Positions 1-7,809 of a DNA stretch of 64,000 nucleotides are shown here, in pieces. Source of the DNA: CAVVTR01 sp963751245 (GTDB lineage Bacteria > Acidobacteriota > Thermoanaerobaculia > Thermoanaerobaculales > Thermoanaerobaculaceae). Position numbers and translations under genes: made by a program. The stretch's first letter is position 1; each line of letters opens with the position of its first letter. The notes under the pieces were generated by a model. That model ran no database searches. It worked only from the letters and a program-made list of their open reading frames with translations, and had not been told where the DNA came from. Location of the stretch: positions 21,086 through 85,085 of the forward strand of contig CAVVTR010000003.1 of assembly GCA_963751245.1 (NCBI GenBank), written 5' to 3'.

Positions 1-1011
1 CCCGCCGAACTCCCGGTCCAGGTAGCGCGCCACGTTGGGCATGACGTAGAACGCGCCGTGGGGCGAGTAGCAGGACACGCCGGGCAGGGAGCGCATCTTG
101 TACACGATGAAGTTGCGCCGCCGCTCGAACTCCTGCCGCATGCGCTCCACCTCCATGGCGGTGGAGCGCAGCGCCTCGACCCCCGCCTTCTGCACGAAGG
201 AGGTGGCATTGGAGGTGTTGTGGGACTGCACCTTGGAGCACGCGGCGATGAGCTCCCGCGGCCCCGCGGCGTAGCCCAGCCGCCAGCCCGTCATGGAGTA
301 CGCCTTGGAGAAGCCGTTGATGACGACGGTGAGCTTCCTGATCGGCTCACCCAGGGAGGCGATGGAGGTGAAACGCTGGCCGTCGTAGATGAGCTTCTCG
401 TAGATCTCGTCGGAGATCACCCAGATCTGCTCGCGGACGCACACCTTGGCGATCTCCTCGAGCTCCTCCCGGGAGTAGGTGGCGCCGGTGGGGTTGCAGG
501 GGTAGTTCAGGATGAGCGCCTTGGTGTTGGGCGTGATCGCCGCGGCGAGGTCCTCGGCGCGGAGCTTGAAACCCTCCTCCTCCCGGGTGGGGATGAATAC
601 CGGGTTGGCGCCGCACAGCTTCACCTGGTCCGGGTAGGAGACCCAGTACGGCGAGGGGATGAGGATGTCGTCGCCGGGCTCGTAGAGGGACTGGGCCACG
701 TTGAACAGGGAGTTCTTGGCGCCGACGGAGACGATGATCTCCTCCGGCGAGAAGCGGACGCCGTTGTCGCGCTCGAGCTTCTCGCAAATGGCCTTCTTGA
801 GCTCGGGGATGCCGTCGTTGGCCACGTACTTGGTGAAGTTGGCGTCCAGCGCCGCCTTGGCGGCGCGCTTCACCGACTCCGGCGAGGGGAAGTCCGGCTC
901 CCCCGCCGAGAAGTCCACGACGTCGATCCCCTGGGCGCGCATCTGCAGAGCCCGGGCGGAGATGCGCAGCGTCGGCGAGAGGGCGATGCGGTTGGCGCGT
1001 TCGGAGGGCAT
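1..1011 (-). CDS. Pyridoxal-phosphate aspartate aminotransferase (partial, C-terminus outside window)
   Basis: Class I aminotransferase, probably converting aspartate and 2-oxoglutarate to oxaloacetate and glutamate in the cytoplasm. The first 337 codons are present and the frame runs off the window edge, so about 50-60 C-terminal residues are missing. Family marks are the N-terminal 'FSAGEPDFPSP', the 'YPCNPTGA' loop, the cofactor aspartate in 'ISDEIYEKL', and the PLP lysine in 'GFSKAYSMTGWRLGY'. The ATG at 1011 is chosen because the protein then begins directly with the typical 'RANRIALSPTLRI' stretch. It lies 91 bases downstream of the flotillin gene on the same strand. A related substrate such as prephenate cannot be excluded. 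Confidence 0.9.
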   Translation of the reverse strand, partial: MPSERANRIALSPTLRISARALQMRAQGIDVVDFSAGEPDFPSPESVKRAAKAALDANFTKYVANDGIPELKKAICEKLERDNGVRFSPEEIIVSVGAKNSLFNVAQSLYEPGDDILIPSPYWVSYPDQVKLCGANPVFIPTREEEGFKLRAEDLAAAITPNTKALILNYPCNPTGATYSREELEEIAKVCVREQIWVISDEIYEKLIYDGQRFTSIASLGEPIRKLTVVINGFSKAYSMTGWRLGYAAGPRELIAACSKVQSHNTSNATSFVQKAGVEALRSTAMEVERMRQEFERRRNFIVYKMRSLPGVSCYSPHGAFYVMPNVARYLDREFGG

Positions 1012-1102
1012 CGGTCGTCTACCTCACGGGCGGCGCCGACCCCGGGGGCCCGTGGCCGGCGATGCGTGCATCGGGGCGGGGAAACGGCCCGCTCCGAGGC
1101 GT

Positions 1103-2485
1103 CTACTCATTTTCCGGCTCGCGCTTCTTGGCGCGCTGCAGCAGGTCCTCGAGCTTGAGGCCGGTGAGGGAGTGCACCACGGTGGGCAGCTGGGCCAGCA
1201 CCGACGCCACCTGTCCGGTGAGCCGGGGAGCGCCGTCGGCGTCCCCCACCATGATGATCTTGTCCACCTTGGACAGGGGCTCGGAGACGGCGCGGGCGAG
1301 CTCGGGAAGCTGGCGGATGACCATCTCGGCCAGCGCGGCGTCGGTGTAGTGCTCCCACGCGGCGGCCTTGGCCTGCATGGCCCCGGCGTCGGCCTTGCCC
1401 CTGGCCGCCGCCGCCTCGGCCTCGGAAGCGCCGATCAGACGGATGCCGGCGGCCTTGCCCTTGGCGTCCAGCTCCTTCTTGTAGGCGTCGGCCTCGGCCT
1501 CGAGCTTCGCCTGGTAGCTCATCGCCTCGGCGGGACGCTTCACCGTGGCCTCGAGCTCCTTCTCGCGGCGCTCGACCTCCAGCGTCTCGACACGGGCGGC
1601 GAGCTCCTTCTCGGCGATGCGCACCTGGTACTCCTGCCGCTTGAGCTCCTCCGACAGCTTGGAGCGGCTGAGCTCGTAGGAGATGTCGGCCTCGGCGCGC
1701 TTGGTGTTCACGGCGGACTGATACTCCGCCCTCTGCATCTCGAAGTCCCGCGTCGCCGCGGCCAGCTCGGCCTCCGCGGCAAGACGCGCCACGTCCCCCT
1801 CCTTGCGGTACTCGGCGGCACGGATGGCGGCGTCGCGCTCGGTCTCCGCCTCGGCGATGGTGGCGTCGCGCTTGACCTCGGCGATGCGGCGGGCGCCCAG
1901 CGCCTGCAGGTAGCCCTGCGCGTCGCTGATGTCCTTGAGCGAGAACGCCAGCAGCTCGAGCCCCAGACGGGAGAAGTCGTCGCTGGCCGTCTCGCGGACG
2001 CGGGAGGCGAACTCGTCCCGCTCGGTGTAGACCTGCTCCACGGCCATGGTGCCCAGGGCGGCGCGCATGCGGCCCTCGAGCACCTCCTGCGCCACCGAGC
2101 TGATCCCCGAGGCCCCCTTGGCCAGGAAGTTCTCGACGGCCCGGTGGAGGAGCGTCTCGTCGCTGGCCACCTTCACCTGCCCGTACGCCTCGGCGGAGAT
2201 GATGATGCCCTGGGCGGTCATCACCTCGGGGCAGCGGATGGAGATGGAGGCCACGTCCAGGGGCAGCACGTCCACGGTCTCCACGAGGGGCAACACGAAG
2301 GTGCCGCCTCCAACCTGCAGGCGGTAGCCGACCTTGCGCTTCCGCCCGTCGGGCTCGGTGACGGTCGAGGTCCGACCCGAGACGACCAGCACCTGGTTGG
2401 GCCCCACCTTGCGGTAGTTCAGGGCCCAGAGAACGAAGATCGCTACGATGACGACCGCGGCGATGATCCAGGGAAGATACGCCAT
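1103..2485 (-). CDS. Flotillin-like SPFH/band 7 membrane protein
   Basis: Predicted scaffold protein of membrane microdomains, 460 residues. One hydrophobic N-terminal segment (about residues 3-22) anchors it. An SPFH/band 7 domain follows (about 25-200), then a long alanine/glutamate-rich coiled coil (about 200-380) with many 'AEAE' and 'KAEA' repeats, and a C-terminal flotillin tail. The ATG at 2485 has a GGAGG about seven bases upstream and places the membrane helix at the very N-terminus; upstream in-frame codons give only arginine-rich junk. No NfeD-type partner is adjacent. The next gene on the strand is the partial aminotransferase. Confidence 0.88.
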   Translation of the reverse strand: MAYLPWIIAAVVIVAIFVLWALNYRKVGPNQVLVVSGRTSTVTEPDGRKRKVGYRLQVGGGTFVLPLVETVDVLPLDVASISIRCPEVMTAQGIIISAEAYGQVKVASDETLLHRAVENFLAKGASGISSVAQEVLEGRMRAALGTMAVEQVYTERDEFASRVRETASDDFSRLGLELLAFSLKDISDAQGYLQALGARRIAEVKRDATIAEAETERDAAIRAAEYRKEGDVARLAAEAELAAATRDFEMQRAEYQSAVNTKRAEADISYELSRSKLSEELKRQEYQVRIAEKELAARVETLEVERREKELEATVKRPAEAMSYQAKLEAEADAYKKELDAKGKAAGIRLIGASEAEAAAARGKADAGAMQAKAAAWEHYTDAALAEMVIRQLPELARAVSEPLSKVDKIIMVGDADGAPRLTGQVASVLAQLPTVVHSLTGLKLEDLLQRAKKREPENE

Positions 2486-2682
2486 AGCTGCCTCCGCCGC
2501 CCGCCGGGCGGACGTCGGAACCTTACGACAAGTTCCCTCCGCGTACAAGGCCGCAACGCCCCGCACATCCCCGTCACGCGCGCGTCGGCCCGCCCGCTGT
2601 CGGCCGCCGTCCCCCCGCGGTAAGATGAGAGCAGTCGCACAACGAGGACGCTGTCTGCTGGAGCGGCGCCGGAGGGCCGTCC

Positions 2683-5600
2683 ATGGACCGATCCGACACG
2701 CCCGGGACGCCGGGCACCGGTGGAGCCGGACCGCCGGACCGGGAGCCCGGCCGGGACTGGTTCCAGCGCAGCCTTGCCGGTCTGTACCGGGCGCGGACCG
2801 ACGGCGTGCTCCTCGACTGCAACGACGCCTTCGCCGCCATCTTCGGACTCGCCTCACGGGCCGAGGCCGTCGCCTCCGGAGTGGAGGACCTGCGCGACCC
2901 GCCGCCCGAGCGCCGTGCCCTCCTGGACGAGCTCGCCGAGCGGGGCGCCGTGTCCGGGCGGGAGTGGCGGGGCCGCCGCCGCGACGGCGCCGGGATCTGG
3001 CTGCTCGAGAGCGCCGCGCTGGTCCGGGAAGCGCCGGGGGGACCGGCGACGATCGAGGGCAGCATCATCGACGTCTCGGAGCGCCAGCGCGCGGAGGAGG
3101 CACTGCGGGACGCCGAGCGCCGCTCCCTCGAGATCATCGAGGCGGCGCCGGTAGGCATCCACGTCTACCGCCTCCGGGACGACGGAGCGCTCATCTTCTC
3201 CGGCGGCAACCCCGCCGCCGAGCGGATCCTCCGCCTCGACCACCGCCCGCTGACGGGTCTCACCATCGAGGAGGCGTTCCCCGCCCTCGCGGGCACGGAC
3301 ATCCCCGACGCCTACCGGGAGGTGGCGAGGACCGGCAGCACGTGGCACGACGAGCAGCTGACCTACGAGGACGACCGGGTGACCGGCTGCTTCGACGTCC
3401 ACGCCTTCCGCACGAGCCGCGACACGATGGTGGCGACGTTCACGGACATCACCGAGCGGCGCGCCGCCGAGCGCGACCTCCACGACTCCCGGCAGATGCT
3501 CCGGCTGGTGCTCGACACCATCCCCCAGCGGGTGTTCTGGAAGGACCGCGACTTCACGTACCTCGGGTGCAACCGGCACTTCGCGCGGGACGCGGGCGTC
3601 GACGACCCGTCCCGGATCGTCGGCCGCAACGACTTCGACCTCGCGTGGCGGGAGAGCGCCGCGCGCTACCGCGCCGACGACCGCCTGATCATGCTCGCCG
3701 ACCGGCCCAAGCTCGACTTCGAGGAGCCGCAGACGAGGCCCGACGGCTCCACGGTGTGGCTGCGCACCTCCAAGGTGCCGCTCCACGACCCCACCGGCGC
3801 CGTCATCGGGCTCCTCGGCACCTACGAGGACATCACGGAGAGAAAGCGCGCGGAGCAGGCCCTCCGGGCCAGCGAAGAGCGCCTCGAGCGGGCCCTGTGG
3901 GGGGCGGACCTGGGCCTGTGGGACTGGCACGTCCAGACCGGCGAGGTTTTCTTCGACCAGCGCTGGGCCACCATGCTGGGCTACTCCATGGAGGAGCTGG
4001 AGCCCACCCTGGCCTCCTGGGAGCGCCTCGTCCACCCCGACGACCTGCCGGCGGTGAGGCAGGCCCTGGAAGCCCACCTGCGCGGCGAGACCCCCGCCTA
4101 CGAGACGGAGCACCGCGTGCGGACGCGGACCGGCGCCTGGAAGTGGATCCTCGACCGGGGCCGGGTGACCGAGCGCGACCCCTACGGCCGTCCGCTGCGC
4201 GCCACCGGCACGCACCTCGACGTCACCCAGCGCCGGGAGGCCGAGGAAGCGCTGCGGAGCTCCGAGGAGAAGTTCAGGGAGCTGGTGGAGAACGTCAGCG
4301 ACGCCATCTACGTGTGCGACGCGCAGGGCCTGGTGACCTACATGAGCCCGCGGGTGGCGCAGCTCACCGGACACGAGCCGGACGACCTGCTCGGCCACCC
4401 CCTCCTCGAGCTGGTCCATCCCGCCGACGCCGCCGTCGCGGCGTCCGCCCTCAACGGCGCCCTCGCCGGACAGGTGCTCCGGGTCGAGGTCCGCATGACC
4501 GACGCCGGGGGCGCCGTGCGCTGGGTGTCCCTGTCGTCGCGCCGGGTGGTCCGGAACGGGGAGCCGGCGGGCGTCCGCGGCGTGCTCTCCGACGTCACCG
4601 ACCGCCGCCAGGTGGAGGAGCAGCTCCGGCAGGCCCAGAAGATGGAGGCGGTGGGCCAGCTCGCCGGAGGCGTCGCCCACGACTTCAACAACCTGCTCCA
4701 GGCCATGCTCTCCCTGGTGGCGCTGGCTGGCGGCGTCGAGACCGCCGCCGCCAACGCCCGCGAGCTCGCCGAGCTCGACCACCTCATCCGGCGGGGCGCC
4801 CAGCTGGTCCGTCAGCTGCTGCTCTTCTCCCGCCGGGAGAGCGGCCGCCCGGAGCCGCTGGACCTCGGCGAGGCCGTGCGCGCCACCGTGACCCTGCTGC
4901 GCCGGCTTCTGAGGGAGAACATCGAGCTCGACCTCCGCCTCGCCGACGAGCCGCTCCCCCTGGAGGCGGACCGCACGCAGCTGGAGCAGGTCGTCGTCAA
5001 CCTGGCCCTCAACGCGGCCGACGCCATGCCCGACGGCGGCCGGCTCACCATCGCCACCAGGCGGGGCCGCCGTGACGCCGTGGTGCTGGAGCTGACCGAC
5101 ACCGGGCACGGCATCTCCCCCGAGGTGCGGGAGCGCATCTTCGAGCCGTTCTTCTCCACCAAGACGGCGGGCGCGGGCAGCGGGCTGGGGCTGGCCGTGG
5201 TCGATGGCATCGTCACCGGGCACGGCGGGCGCGTGGAGGTGACGAGCTCTCCCGGCCGGGGGAGCGCCTTCCGCGTGCACCTCCCGGGCGCTCCGGCGGC
5301 TCCGGCACCCGGGAACGGGGCGGCCGCGGACCTCGAGCCCACCCCCGCGGGGGCCGGCGAGCGGGTGCTCCTGGTGGAGGACGAAGAGGACGCGCGGAAG
5401 GCGCTCAGCGGCGTGCTCCGCATGCTCGGGTACGAGGTCGCCGCCGCGGGAACGGGCGAGGAGGCCCTCGCGCTCGCCGGCGATCCCGTCCCCGACCTCC
5501 TCCTCACCGACCTCGTCCTGCCGGGCATCCCCGGCAGCGAGCTGGCCGAGAGGCTCACCCGCCGCCACCCCTCCCTGCCCGTGATCTTCATGTCCGGGTA

Positions 5601-5718
5601 CACCGACAACGACGTCTCGAGCCTGGACACCCGCCCCGGCGACGTGCGGTTCCTGCAGAAGCCCTTCGACATGGAGACCCTGGCGCGGGAGCTCCGCGCC
5701 GCCCTGGCCGCCCGCTGA
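2683..5718 (+). CDS. Multi-PAS hybrid sensor histidine kinase with receiver domain
   Basis: Signal-sensing kinase of 1011 residues with no clear transmembrane segment, so probably a cytoplasmic sensor. About five PAS/PAC modules are visible (roughly 25-140, 145-262, 268-392, 396-515, 525-640), several ending in the typical 'D(I/V)T(E/D)R' PAC tail. A HisKA domain follows with the phospho-acceptor His666 in 'GGVAHDFNNLL', then an HATPase domain (about 765-875) with N, G1 and G2 boxes. A C-terminal receiver (about 890-1010) has acceptor Asp943 in 'LLLTDLVLPG' and Lys in 'LQKPFD'. The ATG at 2683 has GGAGG upstream. No partner regulator or output gene is adjacent, so the stimulus is unknown. Confidence 0.93.
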   Translation: MDRSDTPGTPGTGGAGPPDREPGRDWFQRSLAGLYRARTDGVLLDCNDAFAAIFGLASRAEAVASGVEDLRDPPPERRALLDELAERGAVSGREWRGRRRDGAGIWLLESAALVREAPGGPATIEGSIIDVSERQRAEEALRDAERRSLEIIEAAPVGIHVYRLRDDGALIFSGGNPAAERILRLDHRPLTGLTIEEAFPALAGTDIPDAYREVARTGSTWHDEQLTYEDDRVTGCFDVHAFRTSRDTMVATFTDITERRAAERDLHDSRQMLRLVLDTIPQRVFWKDRDFTYLGCNRHFARDAGVDDPSRIVGRNDFDLAWRESAARYRADDRLIMLADRPKLDFEEPQTRPDGSTVWLRTSKVPLHDPTGAVIGLLGTYEDITERKRAEQALRASEERLERALWGADLGLWDWHVQTGEVFFDQRWATMLGYSMEELEPTLASWERLVHPDDLPAVRQALEAHLRGETPAYETEHRVRTRTGAWKWILDRGRVTERDPYGRPLRATGTHLDVTQRREAEEALRSSEEKFRELVENVSDAIYVCDAQGLVTYMSPRVAQLTGHEPDDLLGHPLLELVHPADAAVAASALNGALAGQVLRVEVRMTDAGGAVRWVSLSSRRVVRNGEPAGVRGVLSDVTDRRQVEEQLRQAQKMEAVGQLAGGVAHDFNNLLQAMLSLVALAGGVETAAANARELAELDHLIRRGAQLVRQLLLFSRRESGRPEPLDLGEAVRATVTLLRRLLRENIELDLRLADEPLPLEADRTQLEQVVVNLALNAADAMPDGGRLTIATRRGRRDAVVLELTDTGHGISPEVRERIFEPFFSTKTAGAGSGLGLAVVDGIVTGHGGRVEVTSSPGRGSAFRVHLPGAPAAPAPGNGAAADLEPTPAGAGERVLLVEDEEDARKALSGVLRMLGYEVAAAGTGEEALALAGDPVPDLLLTDLVLPGIPGSELAERLTRRHPSLPVIFMSGYTDNDVSSLDTRPGDVRFLQKPFDMETLARELRAALAAR

Positions 5719-5757
5719 CGGCCGGGCGCCCGGTATACTCCGGGCCTGGATCACACC

Positions 5758-6306
5758 GTGCCCGCGCCCCTCACCCTCTGGCTCGTCCGGCACGGCGAGA
5801 CGCCCCGCAGCCGCGACGGGCGCCTCGCCGGGTGGGTGGACACGCCGCTGACGGCGCGGGGGGAGGCGGAGGCGCGGCGCCTGCGGCCGTTCCTCGAGGG
5901 CGAGCGCTTCGACGGCGTGTGGTCCTCCGACCTTCGCCGCGCCGTGCGCACCGCCCGCCTCGCGTGGGGGGAGCCCCGCCGGGACGCCCTGCTGCGGGAG
6001 ATCTCCTTCGGAGCGCTCGAAGGGCGCCTGTGGCAGGCCCTCGACCCCGCCCTTGCCGACGCGCTGAGGCGCTTCGAGGGCTTCAGCGCTCCGGGCGGGG
6101 AGTCCCTCGCCGACCTCTCGCGCCGCGTGACGGGGTTCATCGGCTCCCTTCCCCCCGGACGGCACCTGCTCTTCACCCACGGCGGGGTGATCCGGTTCCT
6201 CACGCGTCGGGCGGGGCACGACGGCTTCCTCCCCACGGGGTCCGTGGCCGCCCTGGATTGGAACGCCCGCCGTCTGCTGTTCCTCCGCGAGGGAGGCGAC
6301 GGATGA
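5758..6306 (+). CDS. Histidine phosphatase family protein (phosphoglycerate mutase-like)
   Basis: Small cytoplasmic phosphatase of 182 residues. The catalytic histidine lies in 'LVRHGETPRSRDGR' near the N-terminus, the usual acid residue in 'LLREISFGALEG', and the second histidine in 'LLFTHGGVIRFL'. The substrate could be a sugar phosphate, alpha-ribazole phosphate or similar; nothing in the sequence decides this. A GTG start at 5758 puts the protein directly on the family N-terminus. A TATACT at 5734-5739 could be a -10 element. The fluoride channel gene begins 40 bases downstream. Confidence 0.85.
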   Translation: MPAPLTLWLVRHGETPRSRDGRLAGWVDTPLTARGEAEARRLRPFLEGERFDGVWSSDLRRAVRTARLAWGEPRRDALLREISFGALEGRLWQALDPALADALRRFEGFSAPGGESLADLSRRVTGFIGSLPPGRHLLFTHGGVIRFLTRRAGHDGFLPTGSVAALDWNARRLLFLREGGDG

Positions 6307-6346
6307 GGACACCGTGCGGAGGCGGGGTGACGAGGAGCGGGGAGCC

Positions 6347-6730
6347 GTGCTGAGCCGCGTCCTCGCCGTGGCGGCCGGAGGCGCGGCGGGCGCGGTCCTG
6401 CGCTACGGCGTGTCCGGCTGGGTGTCGAGGCTCACCCAGGCCTCCTCGTTCCCCTTCGGCACGCTGGCGGTGAACCTGCTGGGCGCCTTCGTCCTCGGCG
6501 CCGTCCTGGGCAGCACCGCGACGGGGCGCTTCCTGCTCTCGCCGGGGCTGCGCACGCTGGTAACCGTGGGCGTGCTGGGCGCCTTCACCACCTTCTCGAC
6601 GTTCACCTACGAGACGGTCGAAGCGTTGCGCGTGGGCGACCTCCGCGTGGCCCTCCTCAACGTGGCGGTGAGCCTCGCCGCCGGGCTTCTCGCTTGCTGG
6701 CTGGGGCTCGTGGCCGGAGAGAGGCTGTGA
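6347..6730 (+). CDS. crcB: Fluoride channel FluC/CrcB
   Basis: Dual-topology fluoride exporter of the inner membrane, 127 residues with four hydrophobic helices. Family signatures are 'GTLAVNLLGAF' and 'GAFTTFSTFTYE', which contain the pore Asn, Thr and Phe residues. The GTG at 6347 is preferred over the in-frame GTG at 6314 because a GGAGC/GGGGAG ribosome site precedes it and the length then matches the family (about 125). A DUF190 gene follows after 16 bases, a known CrcB neighbour. I looked for a fluoride riboswitch upstream and saw none. Confidence 0.92.
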   Translation: MLSRVLAVAAGGAAGAVLRYGVSGWVSRLTQASSFPFGTLAVNLLGAFVLGAVLGSTATGRFLLSPGLRTLVTVGVLGAFTTFSTFTYETVEALRVGDLRVALLNVAVSLAAGLLACWLGLVAGERL

Positions 6731-6746
6731 GACGGGAGGACAGGCC

Positions 6747-7103
6747 GTGACGCGACTGCAGGGTGAGGGCAAGCTGCTCCGCATCTTCATCGGCGAGGGC
6801 GACCGTCTCGGCGGCCGCCCGCTCCACGAGGCCATCGTGCAGGCCGCCCGGGAGATGGGCCTGGCCGGCGCCACGGTTCTGCGCGGCGTGTCAGGGTTCG
6901 GTGCCCGCTCGCTCCTCCACACCGCCAGGCTGCTGCGTCTCTCCGAGGACCTCCCCATCGTCATCGAGGTGGTCGAGACGCCCGATCGCATCGACACGTT
7001 CATCGCAAAGGTCGAGGCCATGCTCGACGAGGCCAACTGCGGCGGCCTGATCACCGTGGAGAGGGCCGAGGTGATCCGCTACAGCCCCGACGCCCGGCGC
7101 TGA
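6747..7103 (+). CDS. DUF190 family protein, fluoride channel partner
   Basis: Small soluble PII-like protein of 118 residues. It shows the DUF190 pattern: 'LLRIFIGEGDR', 'LHEAIVQAAREMGLAGATVLRG', 'GFGA', and 'LPIVIEVVETPDRIDTF'. DUF190 genes are often found next to crcB, and the 16-base spacing suggests co-transcription here. The biochemical role is not established; a regulator or accessory of fluoride resistance is the natural guess. A GTG start at 6747 is used. Confidence 0.85.
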   Translation: MTRLQGEGKLLRIFIGEGDRLGGRPLHEAIVQAAREMGLAGATVLRGVSGFGARSLLHTARLLRLSEDLPIVIEVVETPDRIDTFIAKVEAMLDEANCGGLITVERAEVIRYSPDARR

Positions 7104-7109
7104 TCCGCC

Positions 7110-7640
7110 TCACCCCTCCCGTTCCAGGGCGAACAGGATGGCGTCGCGGAACGAGCCGCGCTTGAAGTAGCGCCGCGGAACCCTGCCCACCTCGCGGTAG
7201 CCGCCGCGCTCGAGCATCCGCACCGAGGCGGTGTTGCCGTCGATGACCTCCGACAGCAGCAACCGCAGCCCGAGCACCTCGAAGGCGTAGCGCGTGCGGA
7301 CCCGGACCGTGTCGGTGGCGTAACCCTGACCCCAGAAGCCGGGCACCCCGATGATCATGCCGGTCCGCGCGCTGCCGTGCCGGTGATCGATGTCGTGGAT
7401 GGCGGTGAAGCCGATGTGGTCGCCGGTGAGGGTCTCCACGGCGAAGCCCGCCTCGTGCTCCCCGCCCCGCTCCACGCGCTCGAAGTACGCGTCCTCGGCG
7501 AGCCGGGTGACCGGCCAGTCCCCCGTCAGCGTCCACGCGGTGACCTCCGGGTCGTTGAGCCACAGCAGCGCGTTGGCCAGGTGCCGCTTCGCGTCCAGCG
7601 GCACCAGCCGCACCTTGTCGCCTTCCCAGCCGTGGGCCAT
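7110..7640 (-). CDS. GNAT family N-acetyltransferase (RimJ/RimL-like)
   Basis: Acetyl-CoA-dependent acetyltransferase of 176 residues, convergent with the DUF190 gene (six bases between stops). The core shows 'VRLVPLD' at the N-terminus, 'GMIIGVPGFWGQGYATDTVR' for the CoA-binding region, and 'VIDGNTASVRMLERGGYREVGR', the typical RimJ-type beta6-alpha4 region. The ATG at 7640 has GGGAGA upstream; longer in-frame extensions are arginine-rich and unlike the family. Substrate unknown: ribosomal protein N-terminus, an amine or an antibiotic are all possible. Confidence 0.87.
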   Translation of the reverse strand: MAHGWEGDKVRLVPLDAKRHLANALLWLNDPEVTAWTLTGDWPVTRLAEDAYFERVERGGEHEAGFAVETLTGDHIGFTAIHDIDHRHGSARTGMIIGVPGFWGQGYATDTVRVRTRYAFEVLGLRLLLSEVIDGNTASVRMLERGGYREVGRVPRRYFKRGSFRDAILFALEREG

Positions 7641-7809
7641 GGTCGTCTCTCCCGTCGACTGCAACGCTACCCCGGCGGGCTGGAAATCCGGAAGCGCCGG
7701 CCGGCCGCCGCCCCTCGCGGCGCCACCGTCCCGGTACCGTCGCCGGCTTGCCCCGCGCCGGTACACCCTCTATGCTCCTCACGGCGCGTCTGCGCCAGGT
7801 GAGGTACGC

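Noticed and set aside
2854..6312. 1152-codon minus-strand frame opposite the hybrid kinase
   Set aside because: Antisense of PAS/HisKA/receiver domains that are unmistakable on the plus strand.
6307..6346. Fluoride riboswitch upstream of crcB
   Set aside because: The short gap has none of the conserved pseudoknot sequence and is too small.
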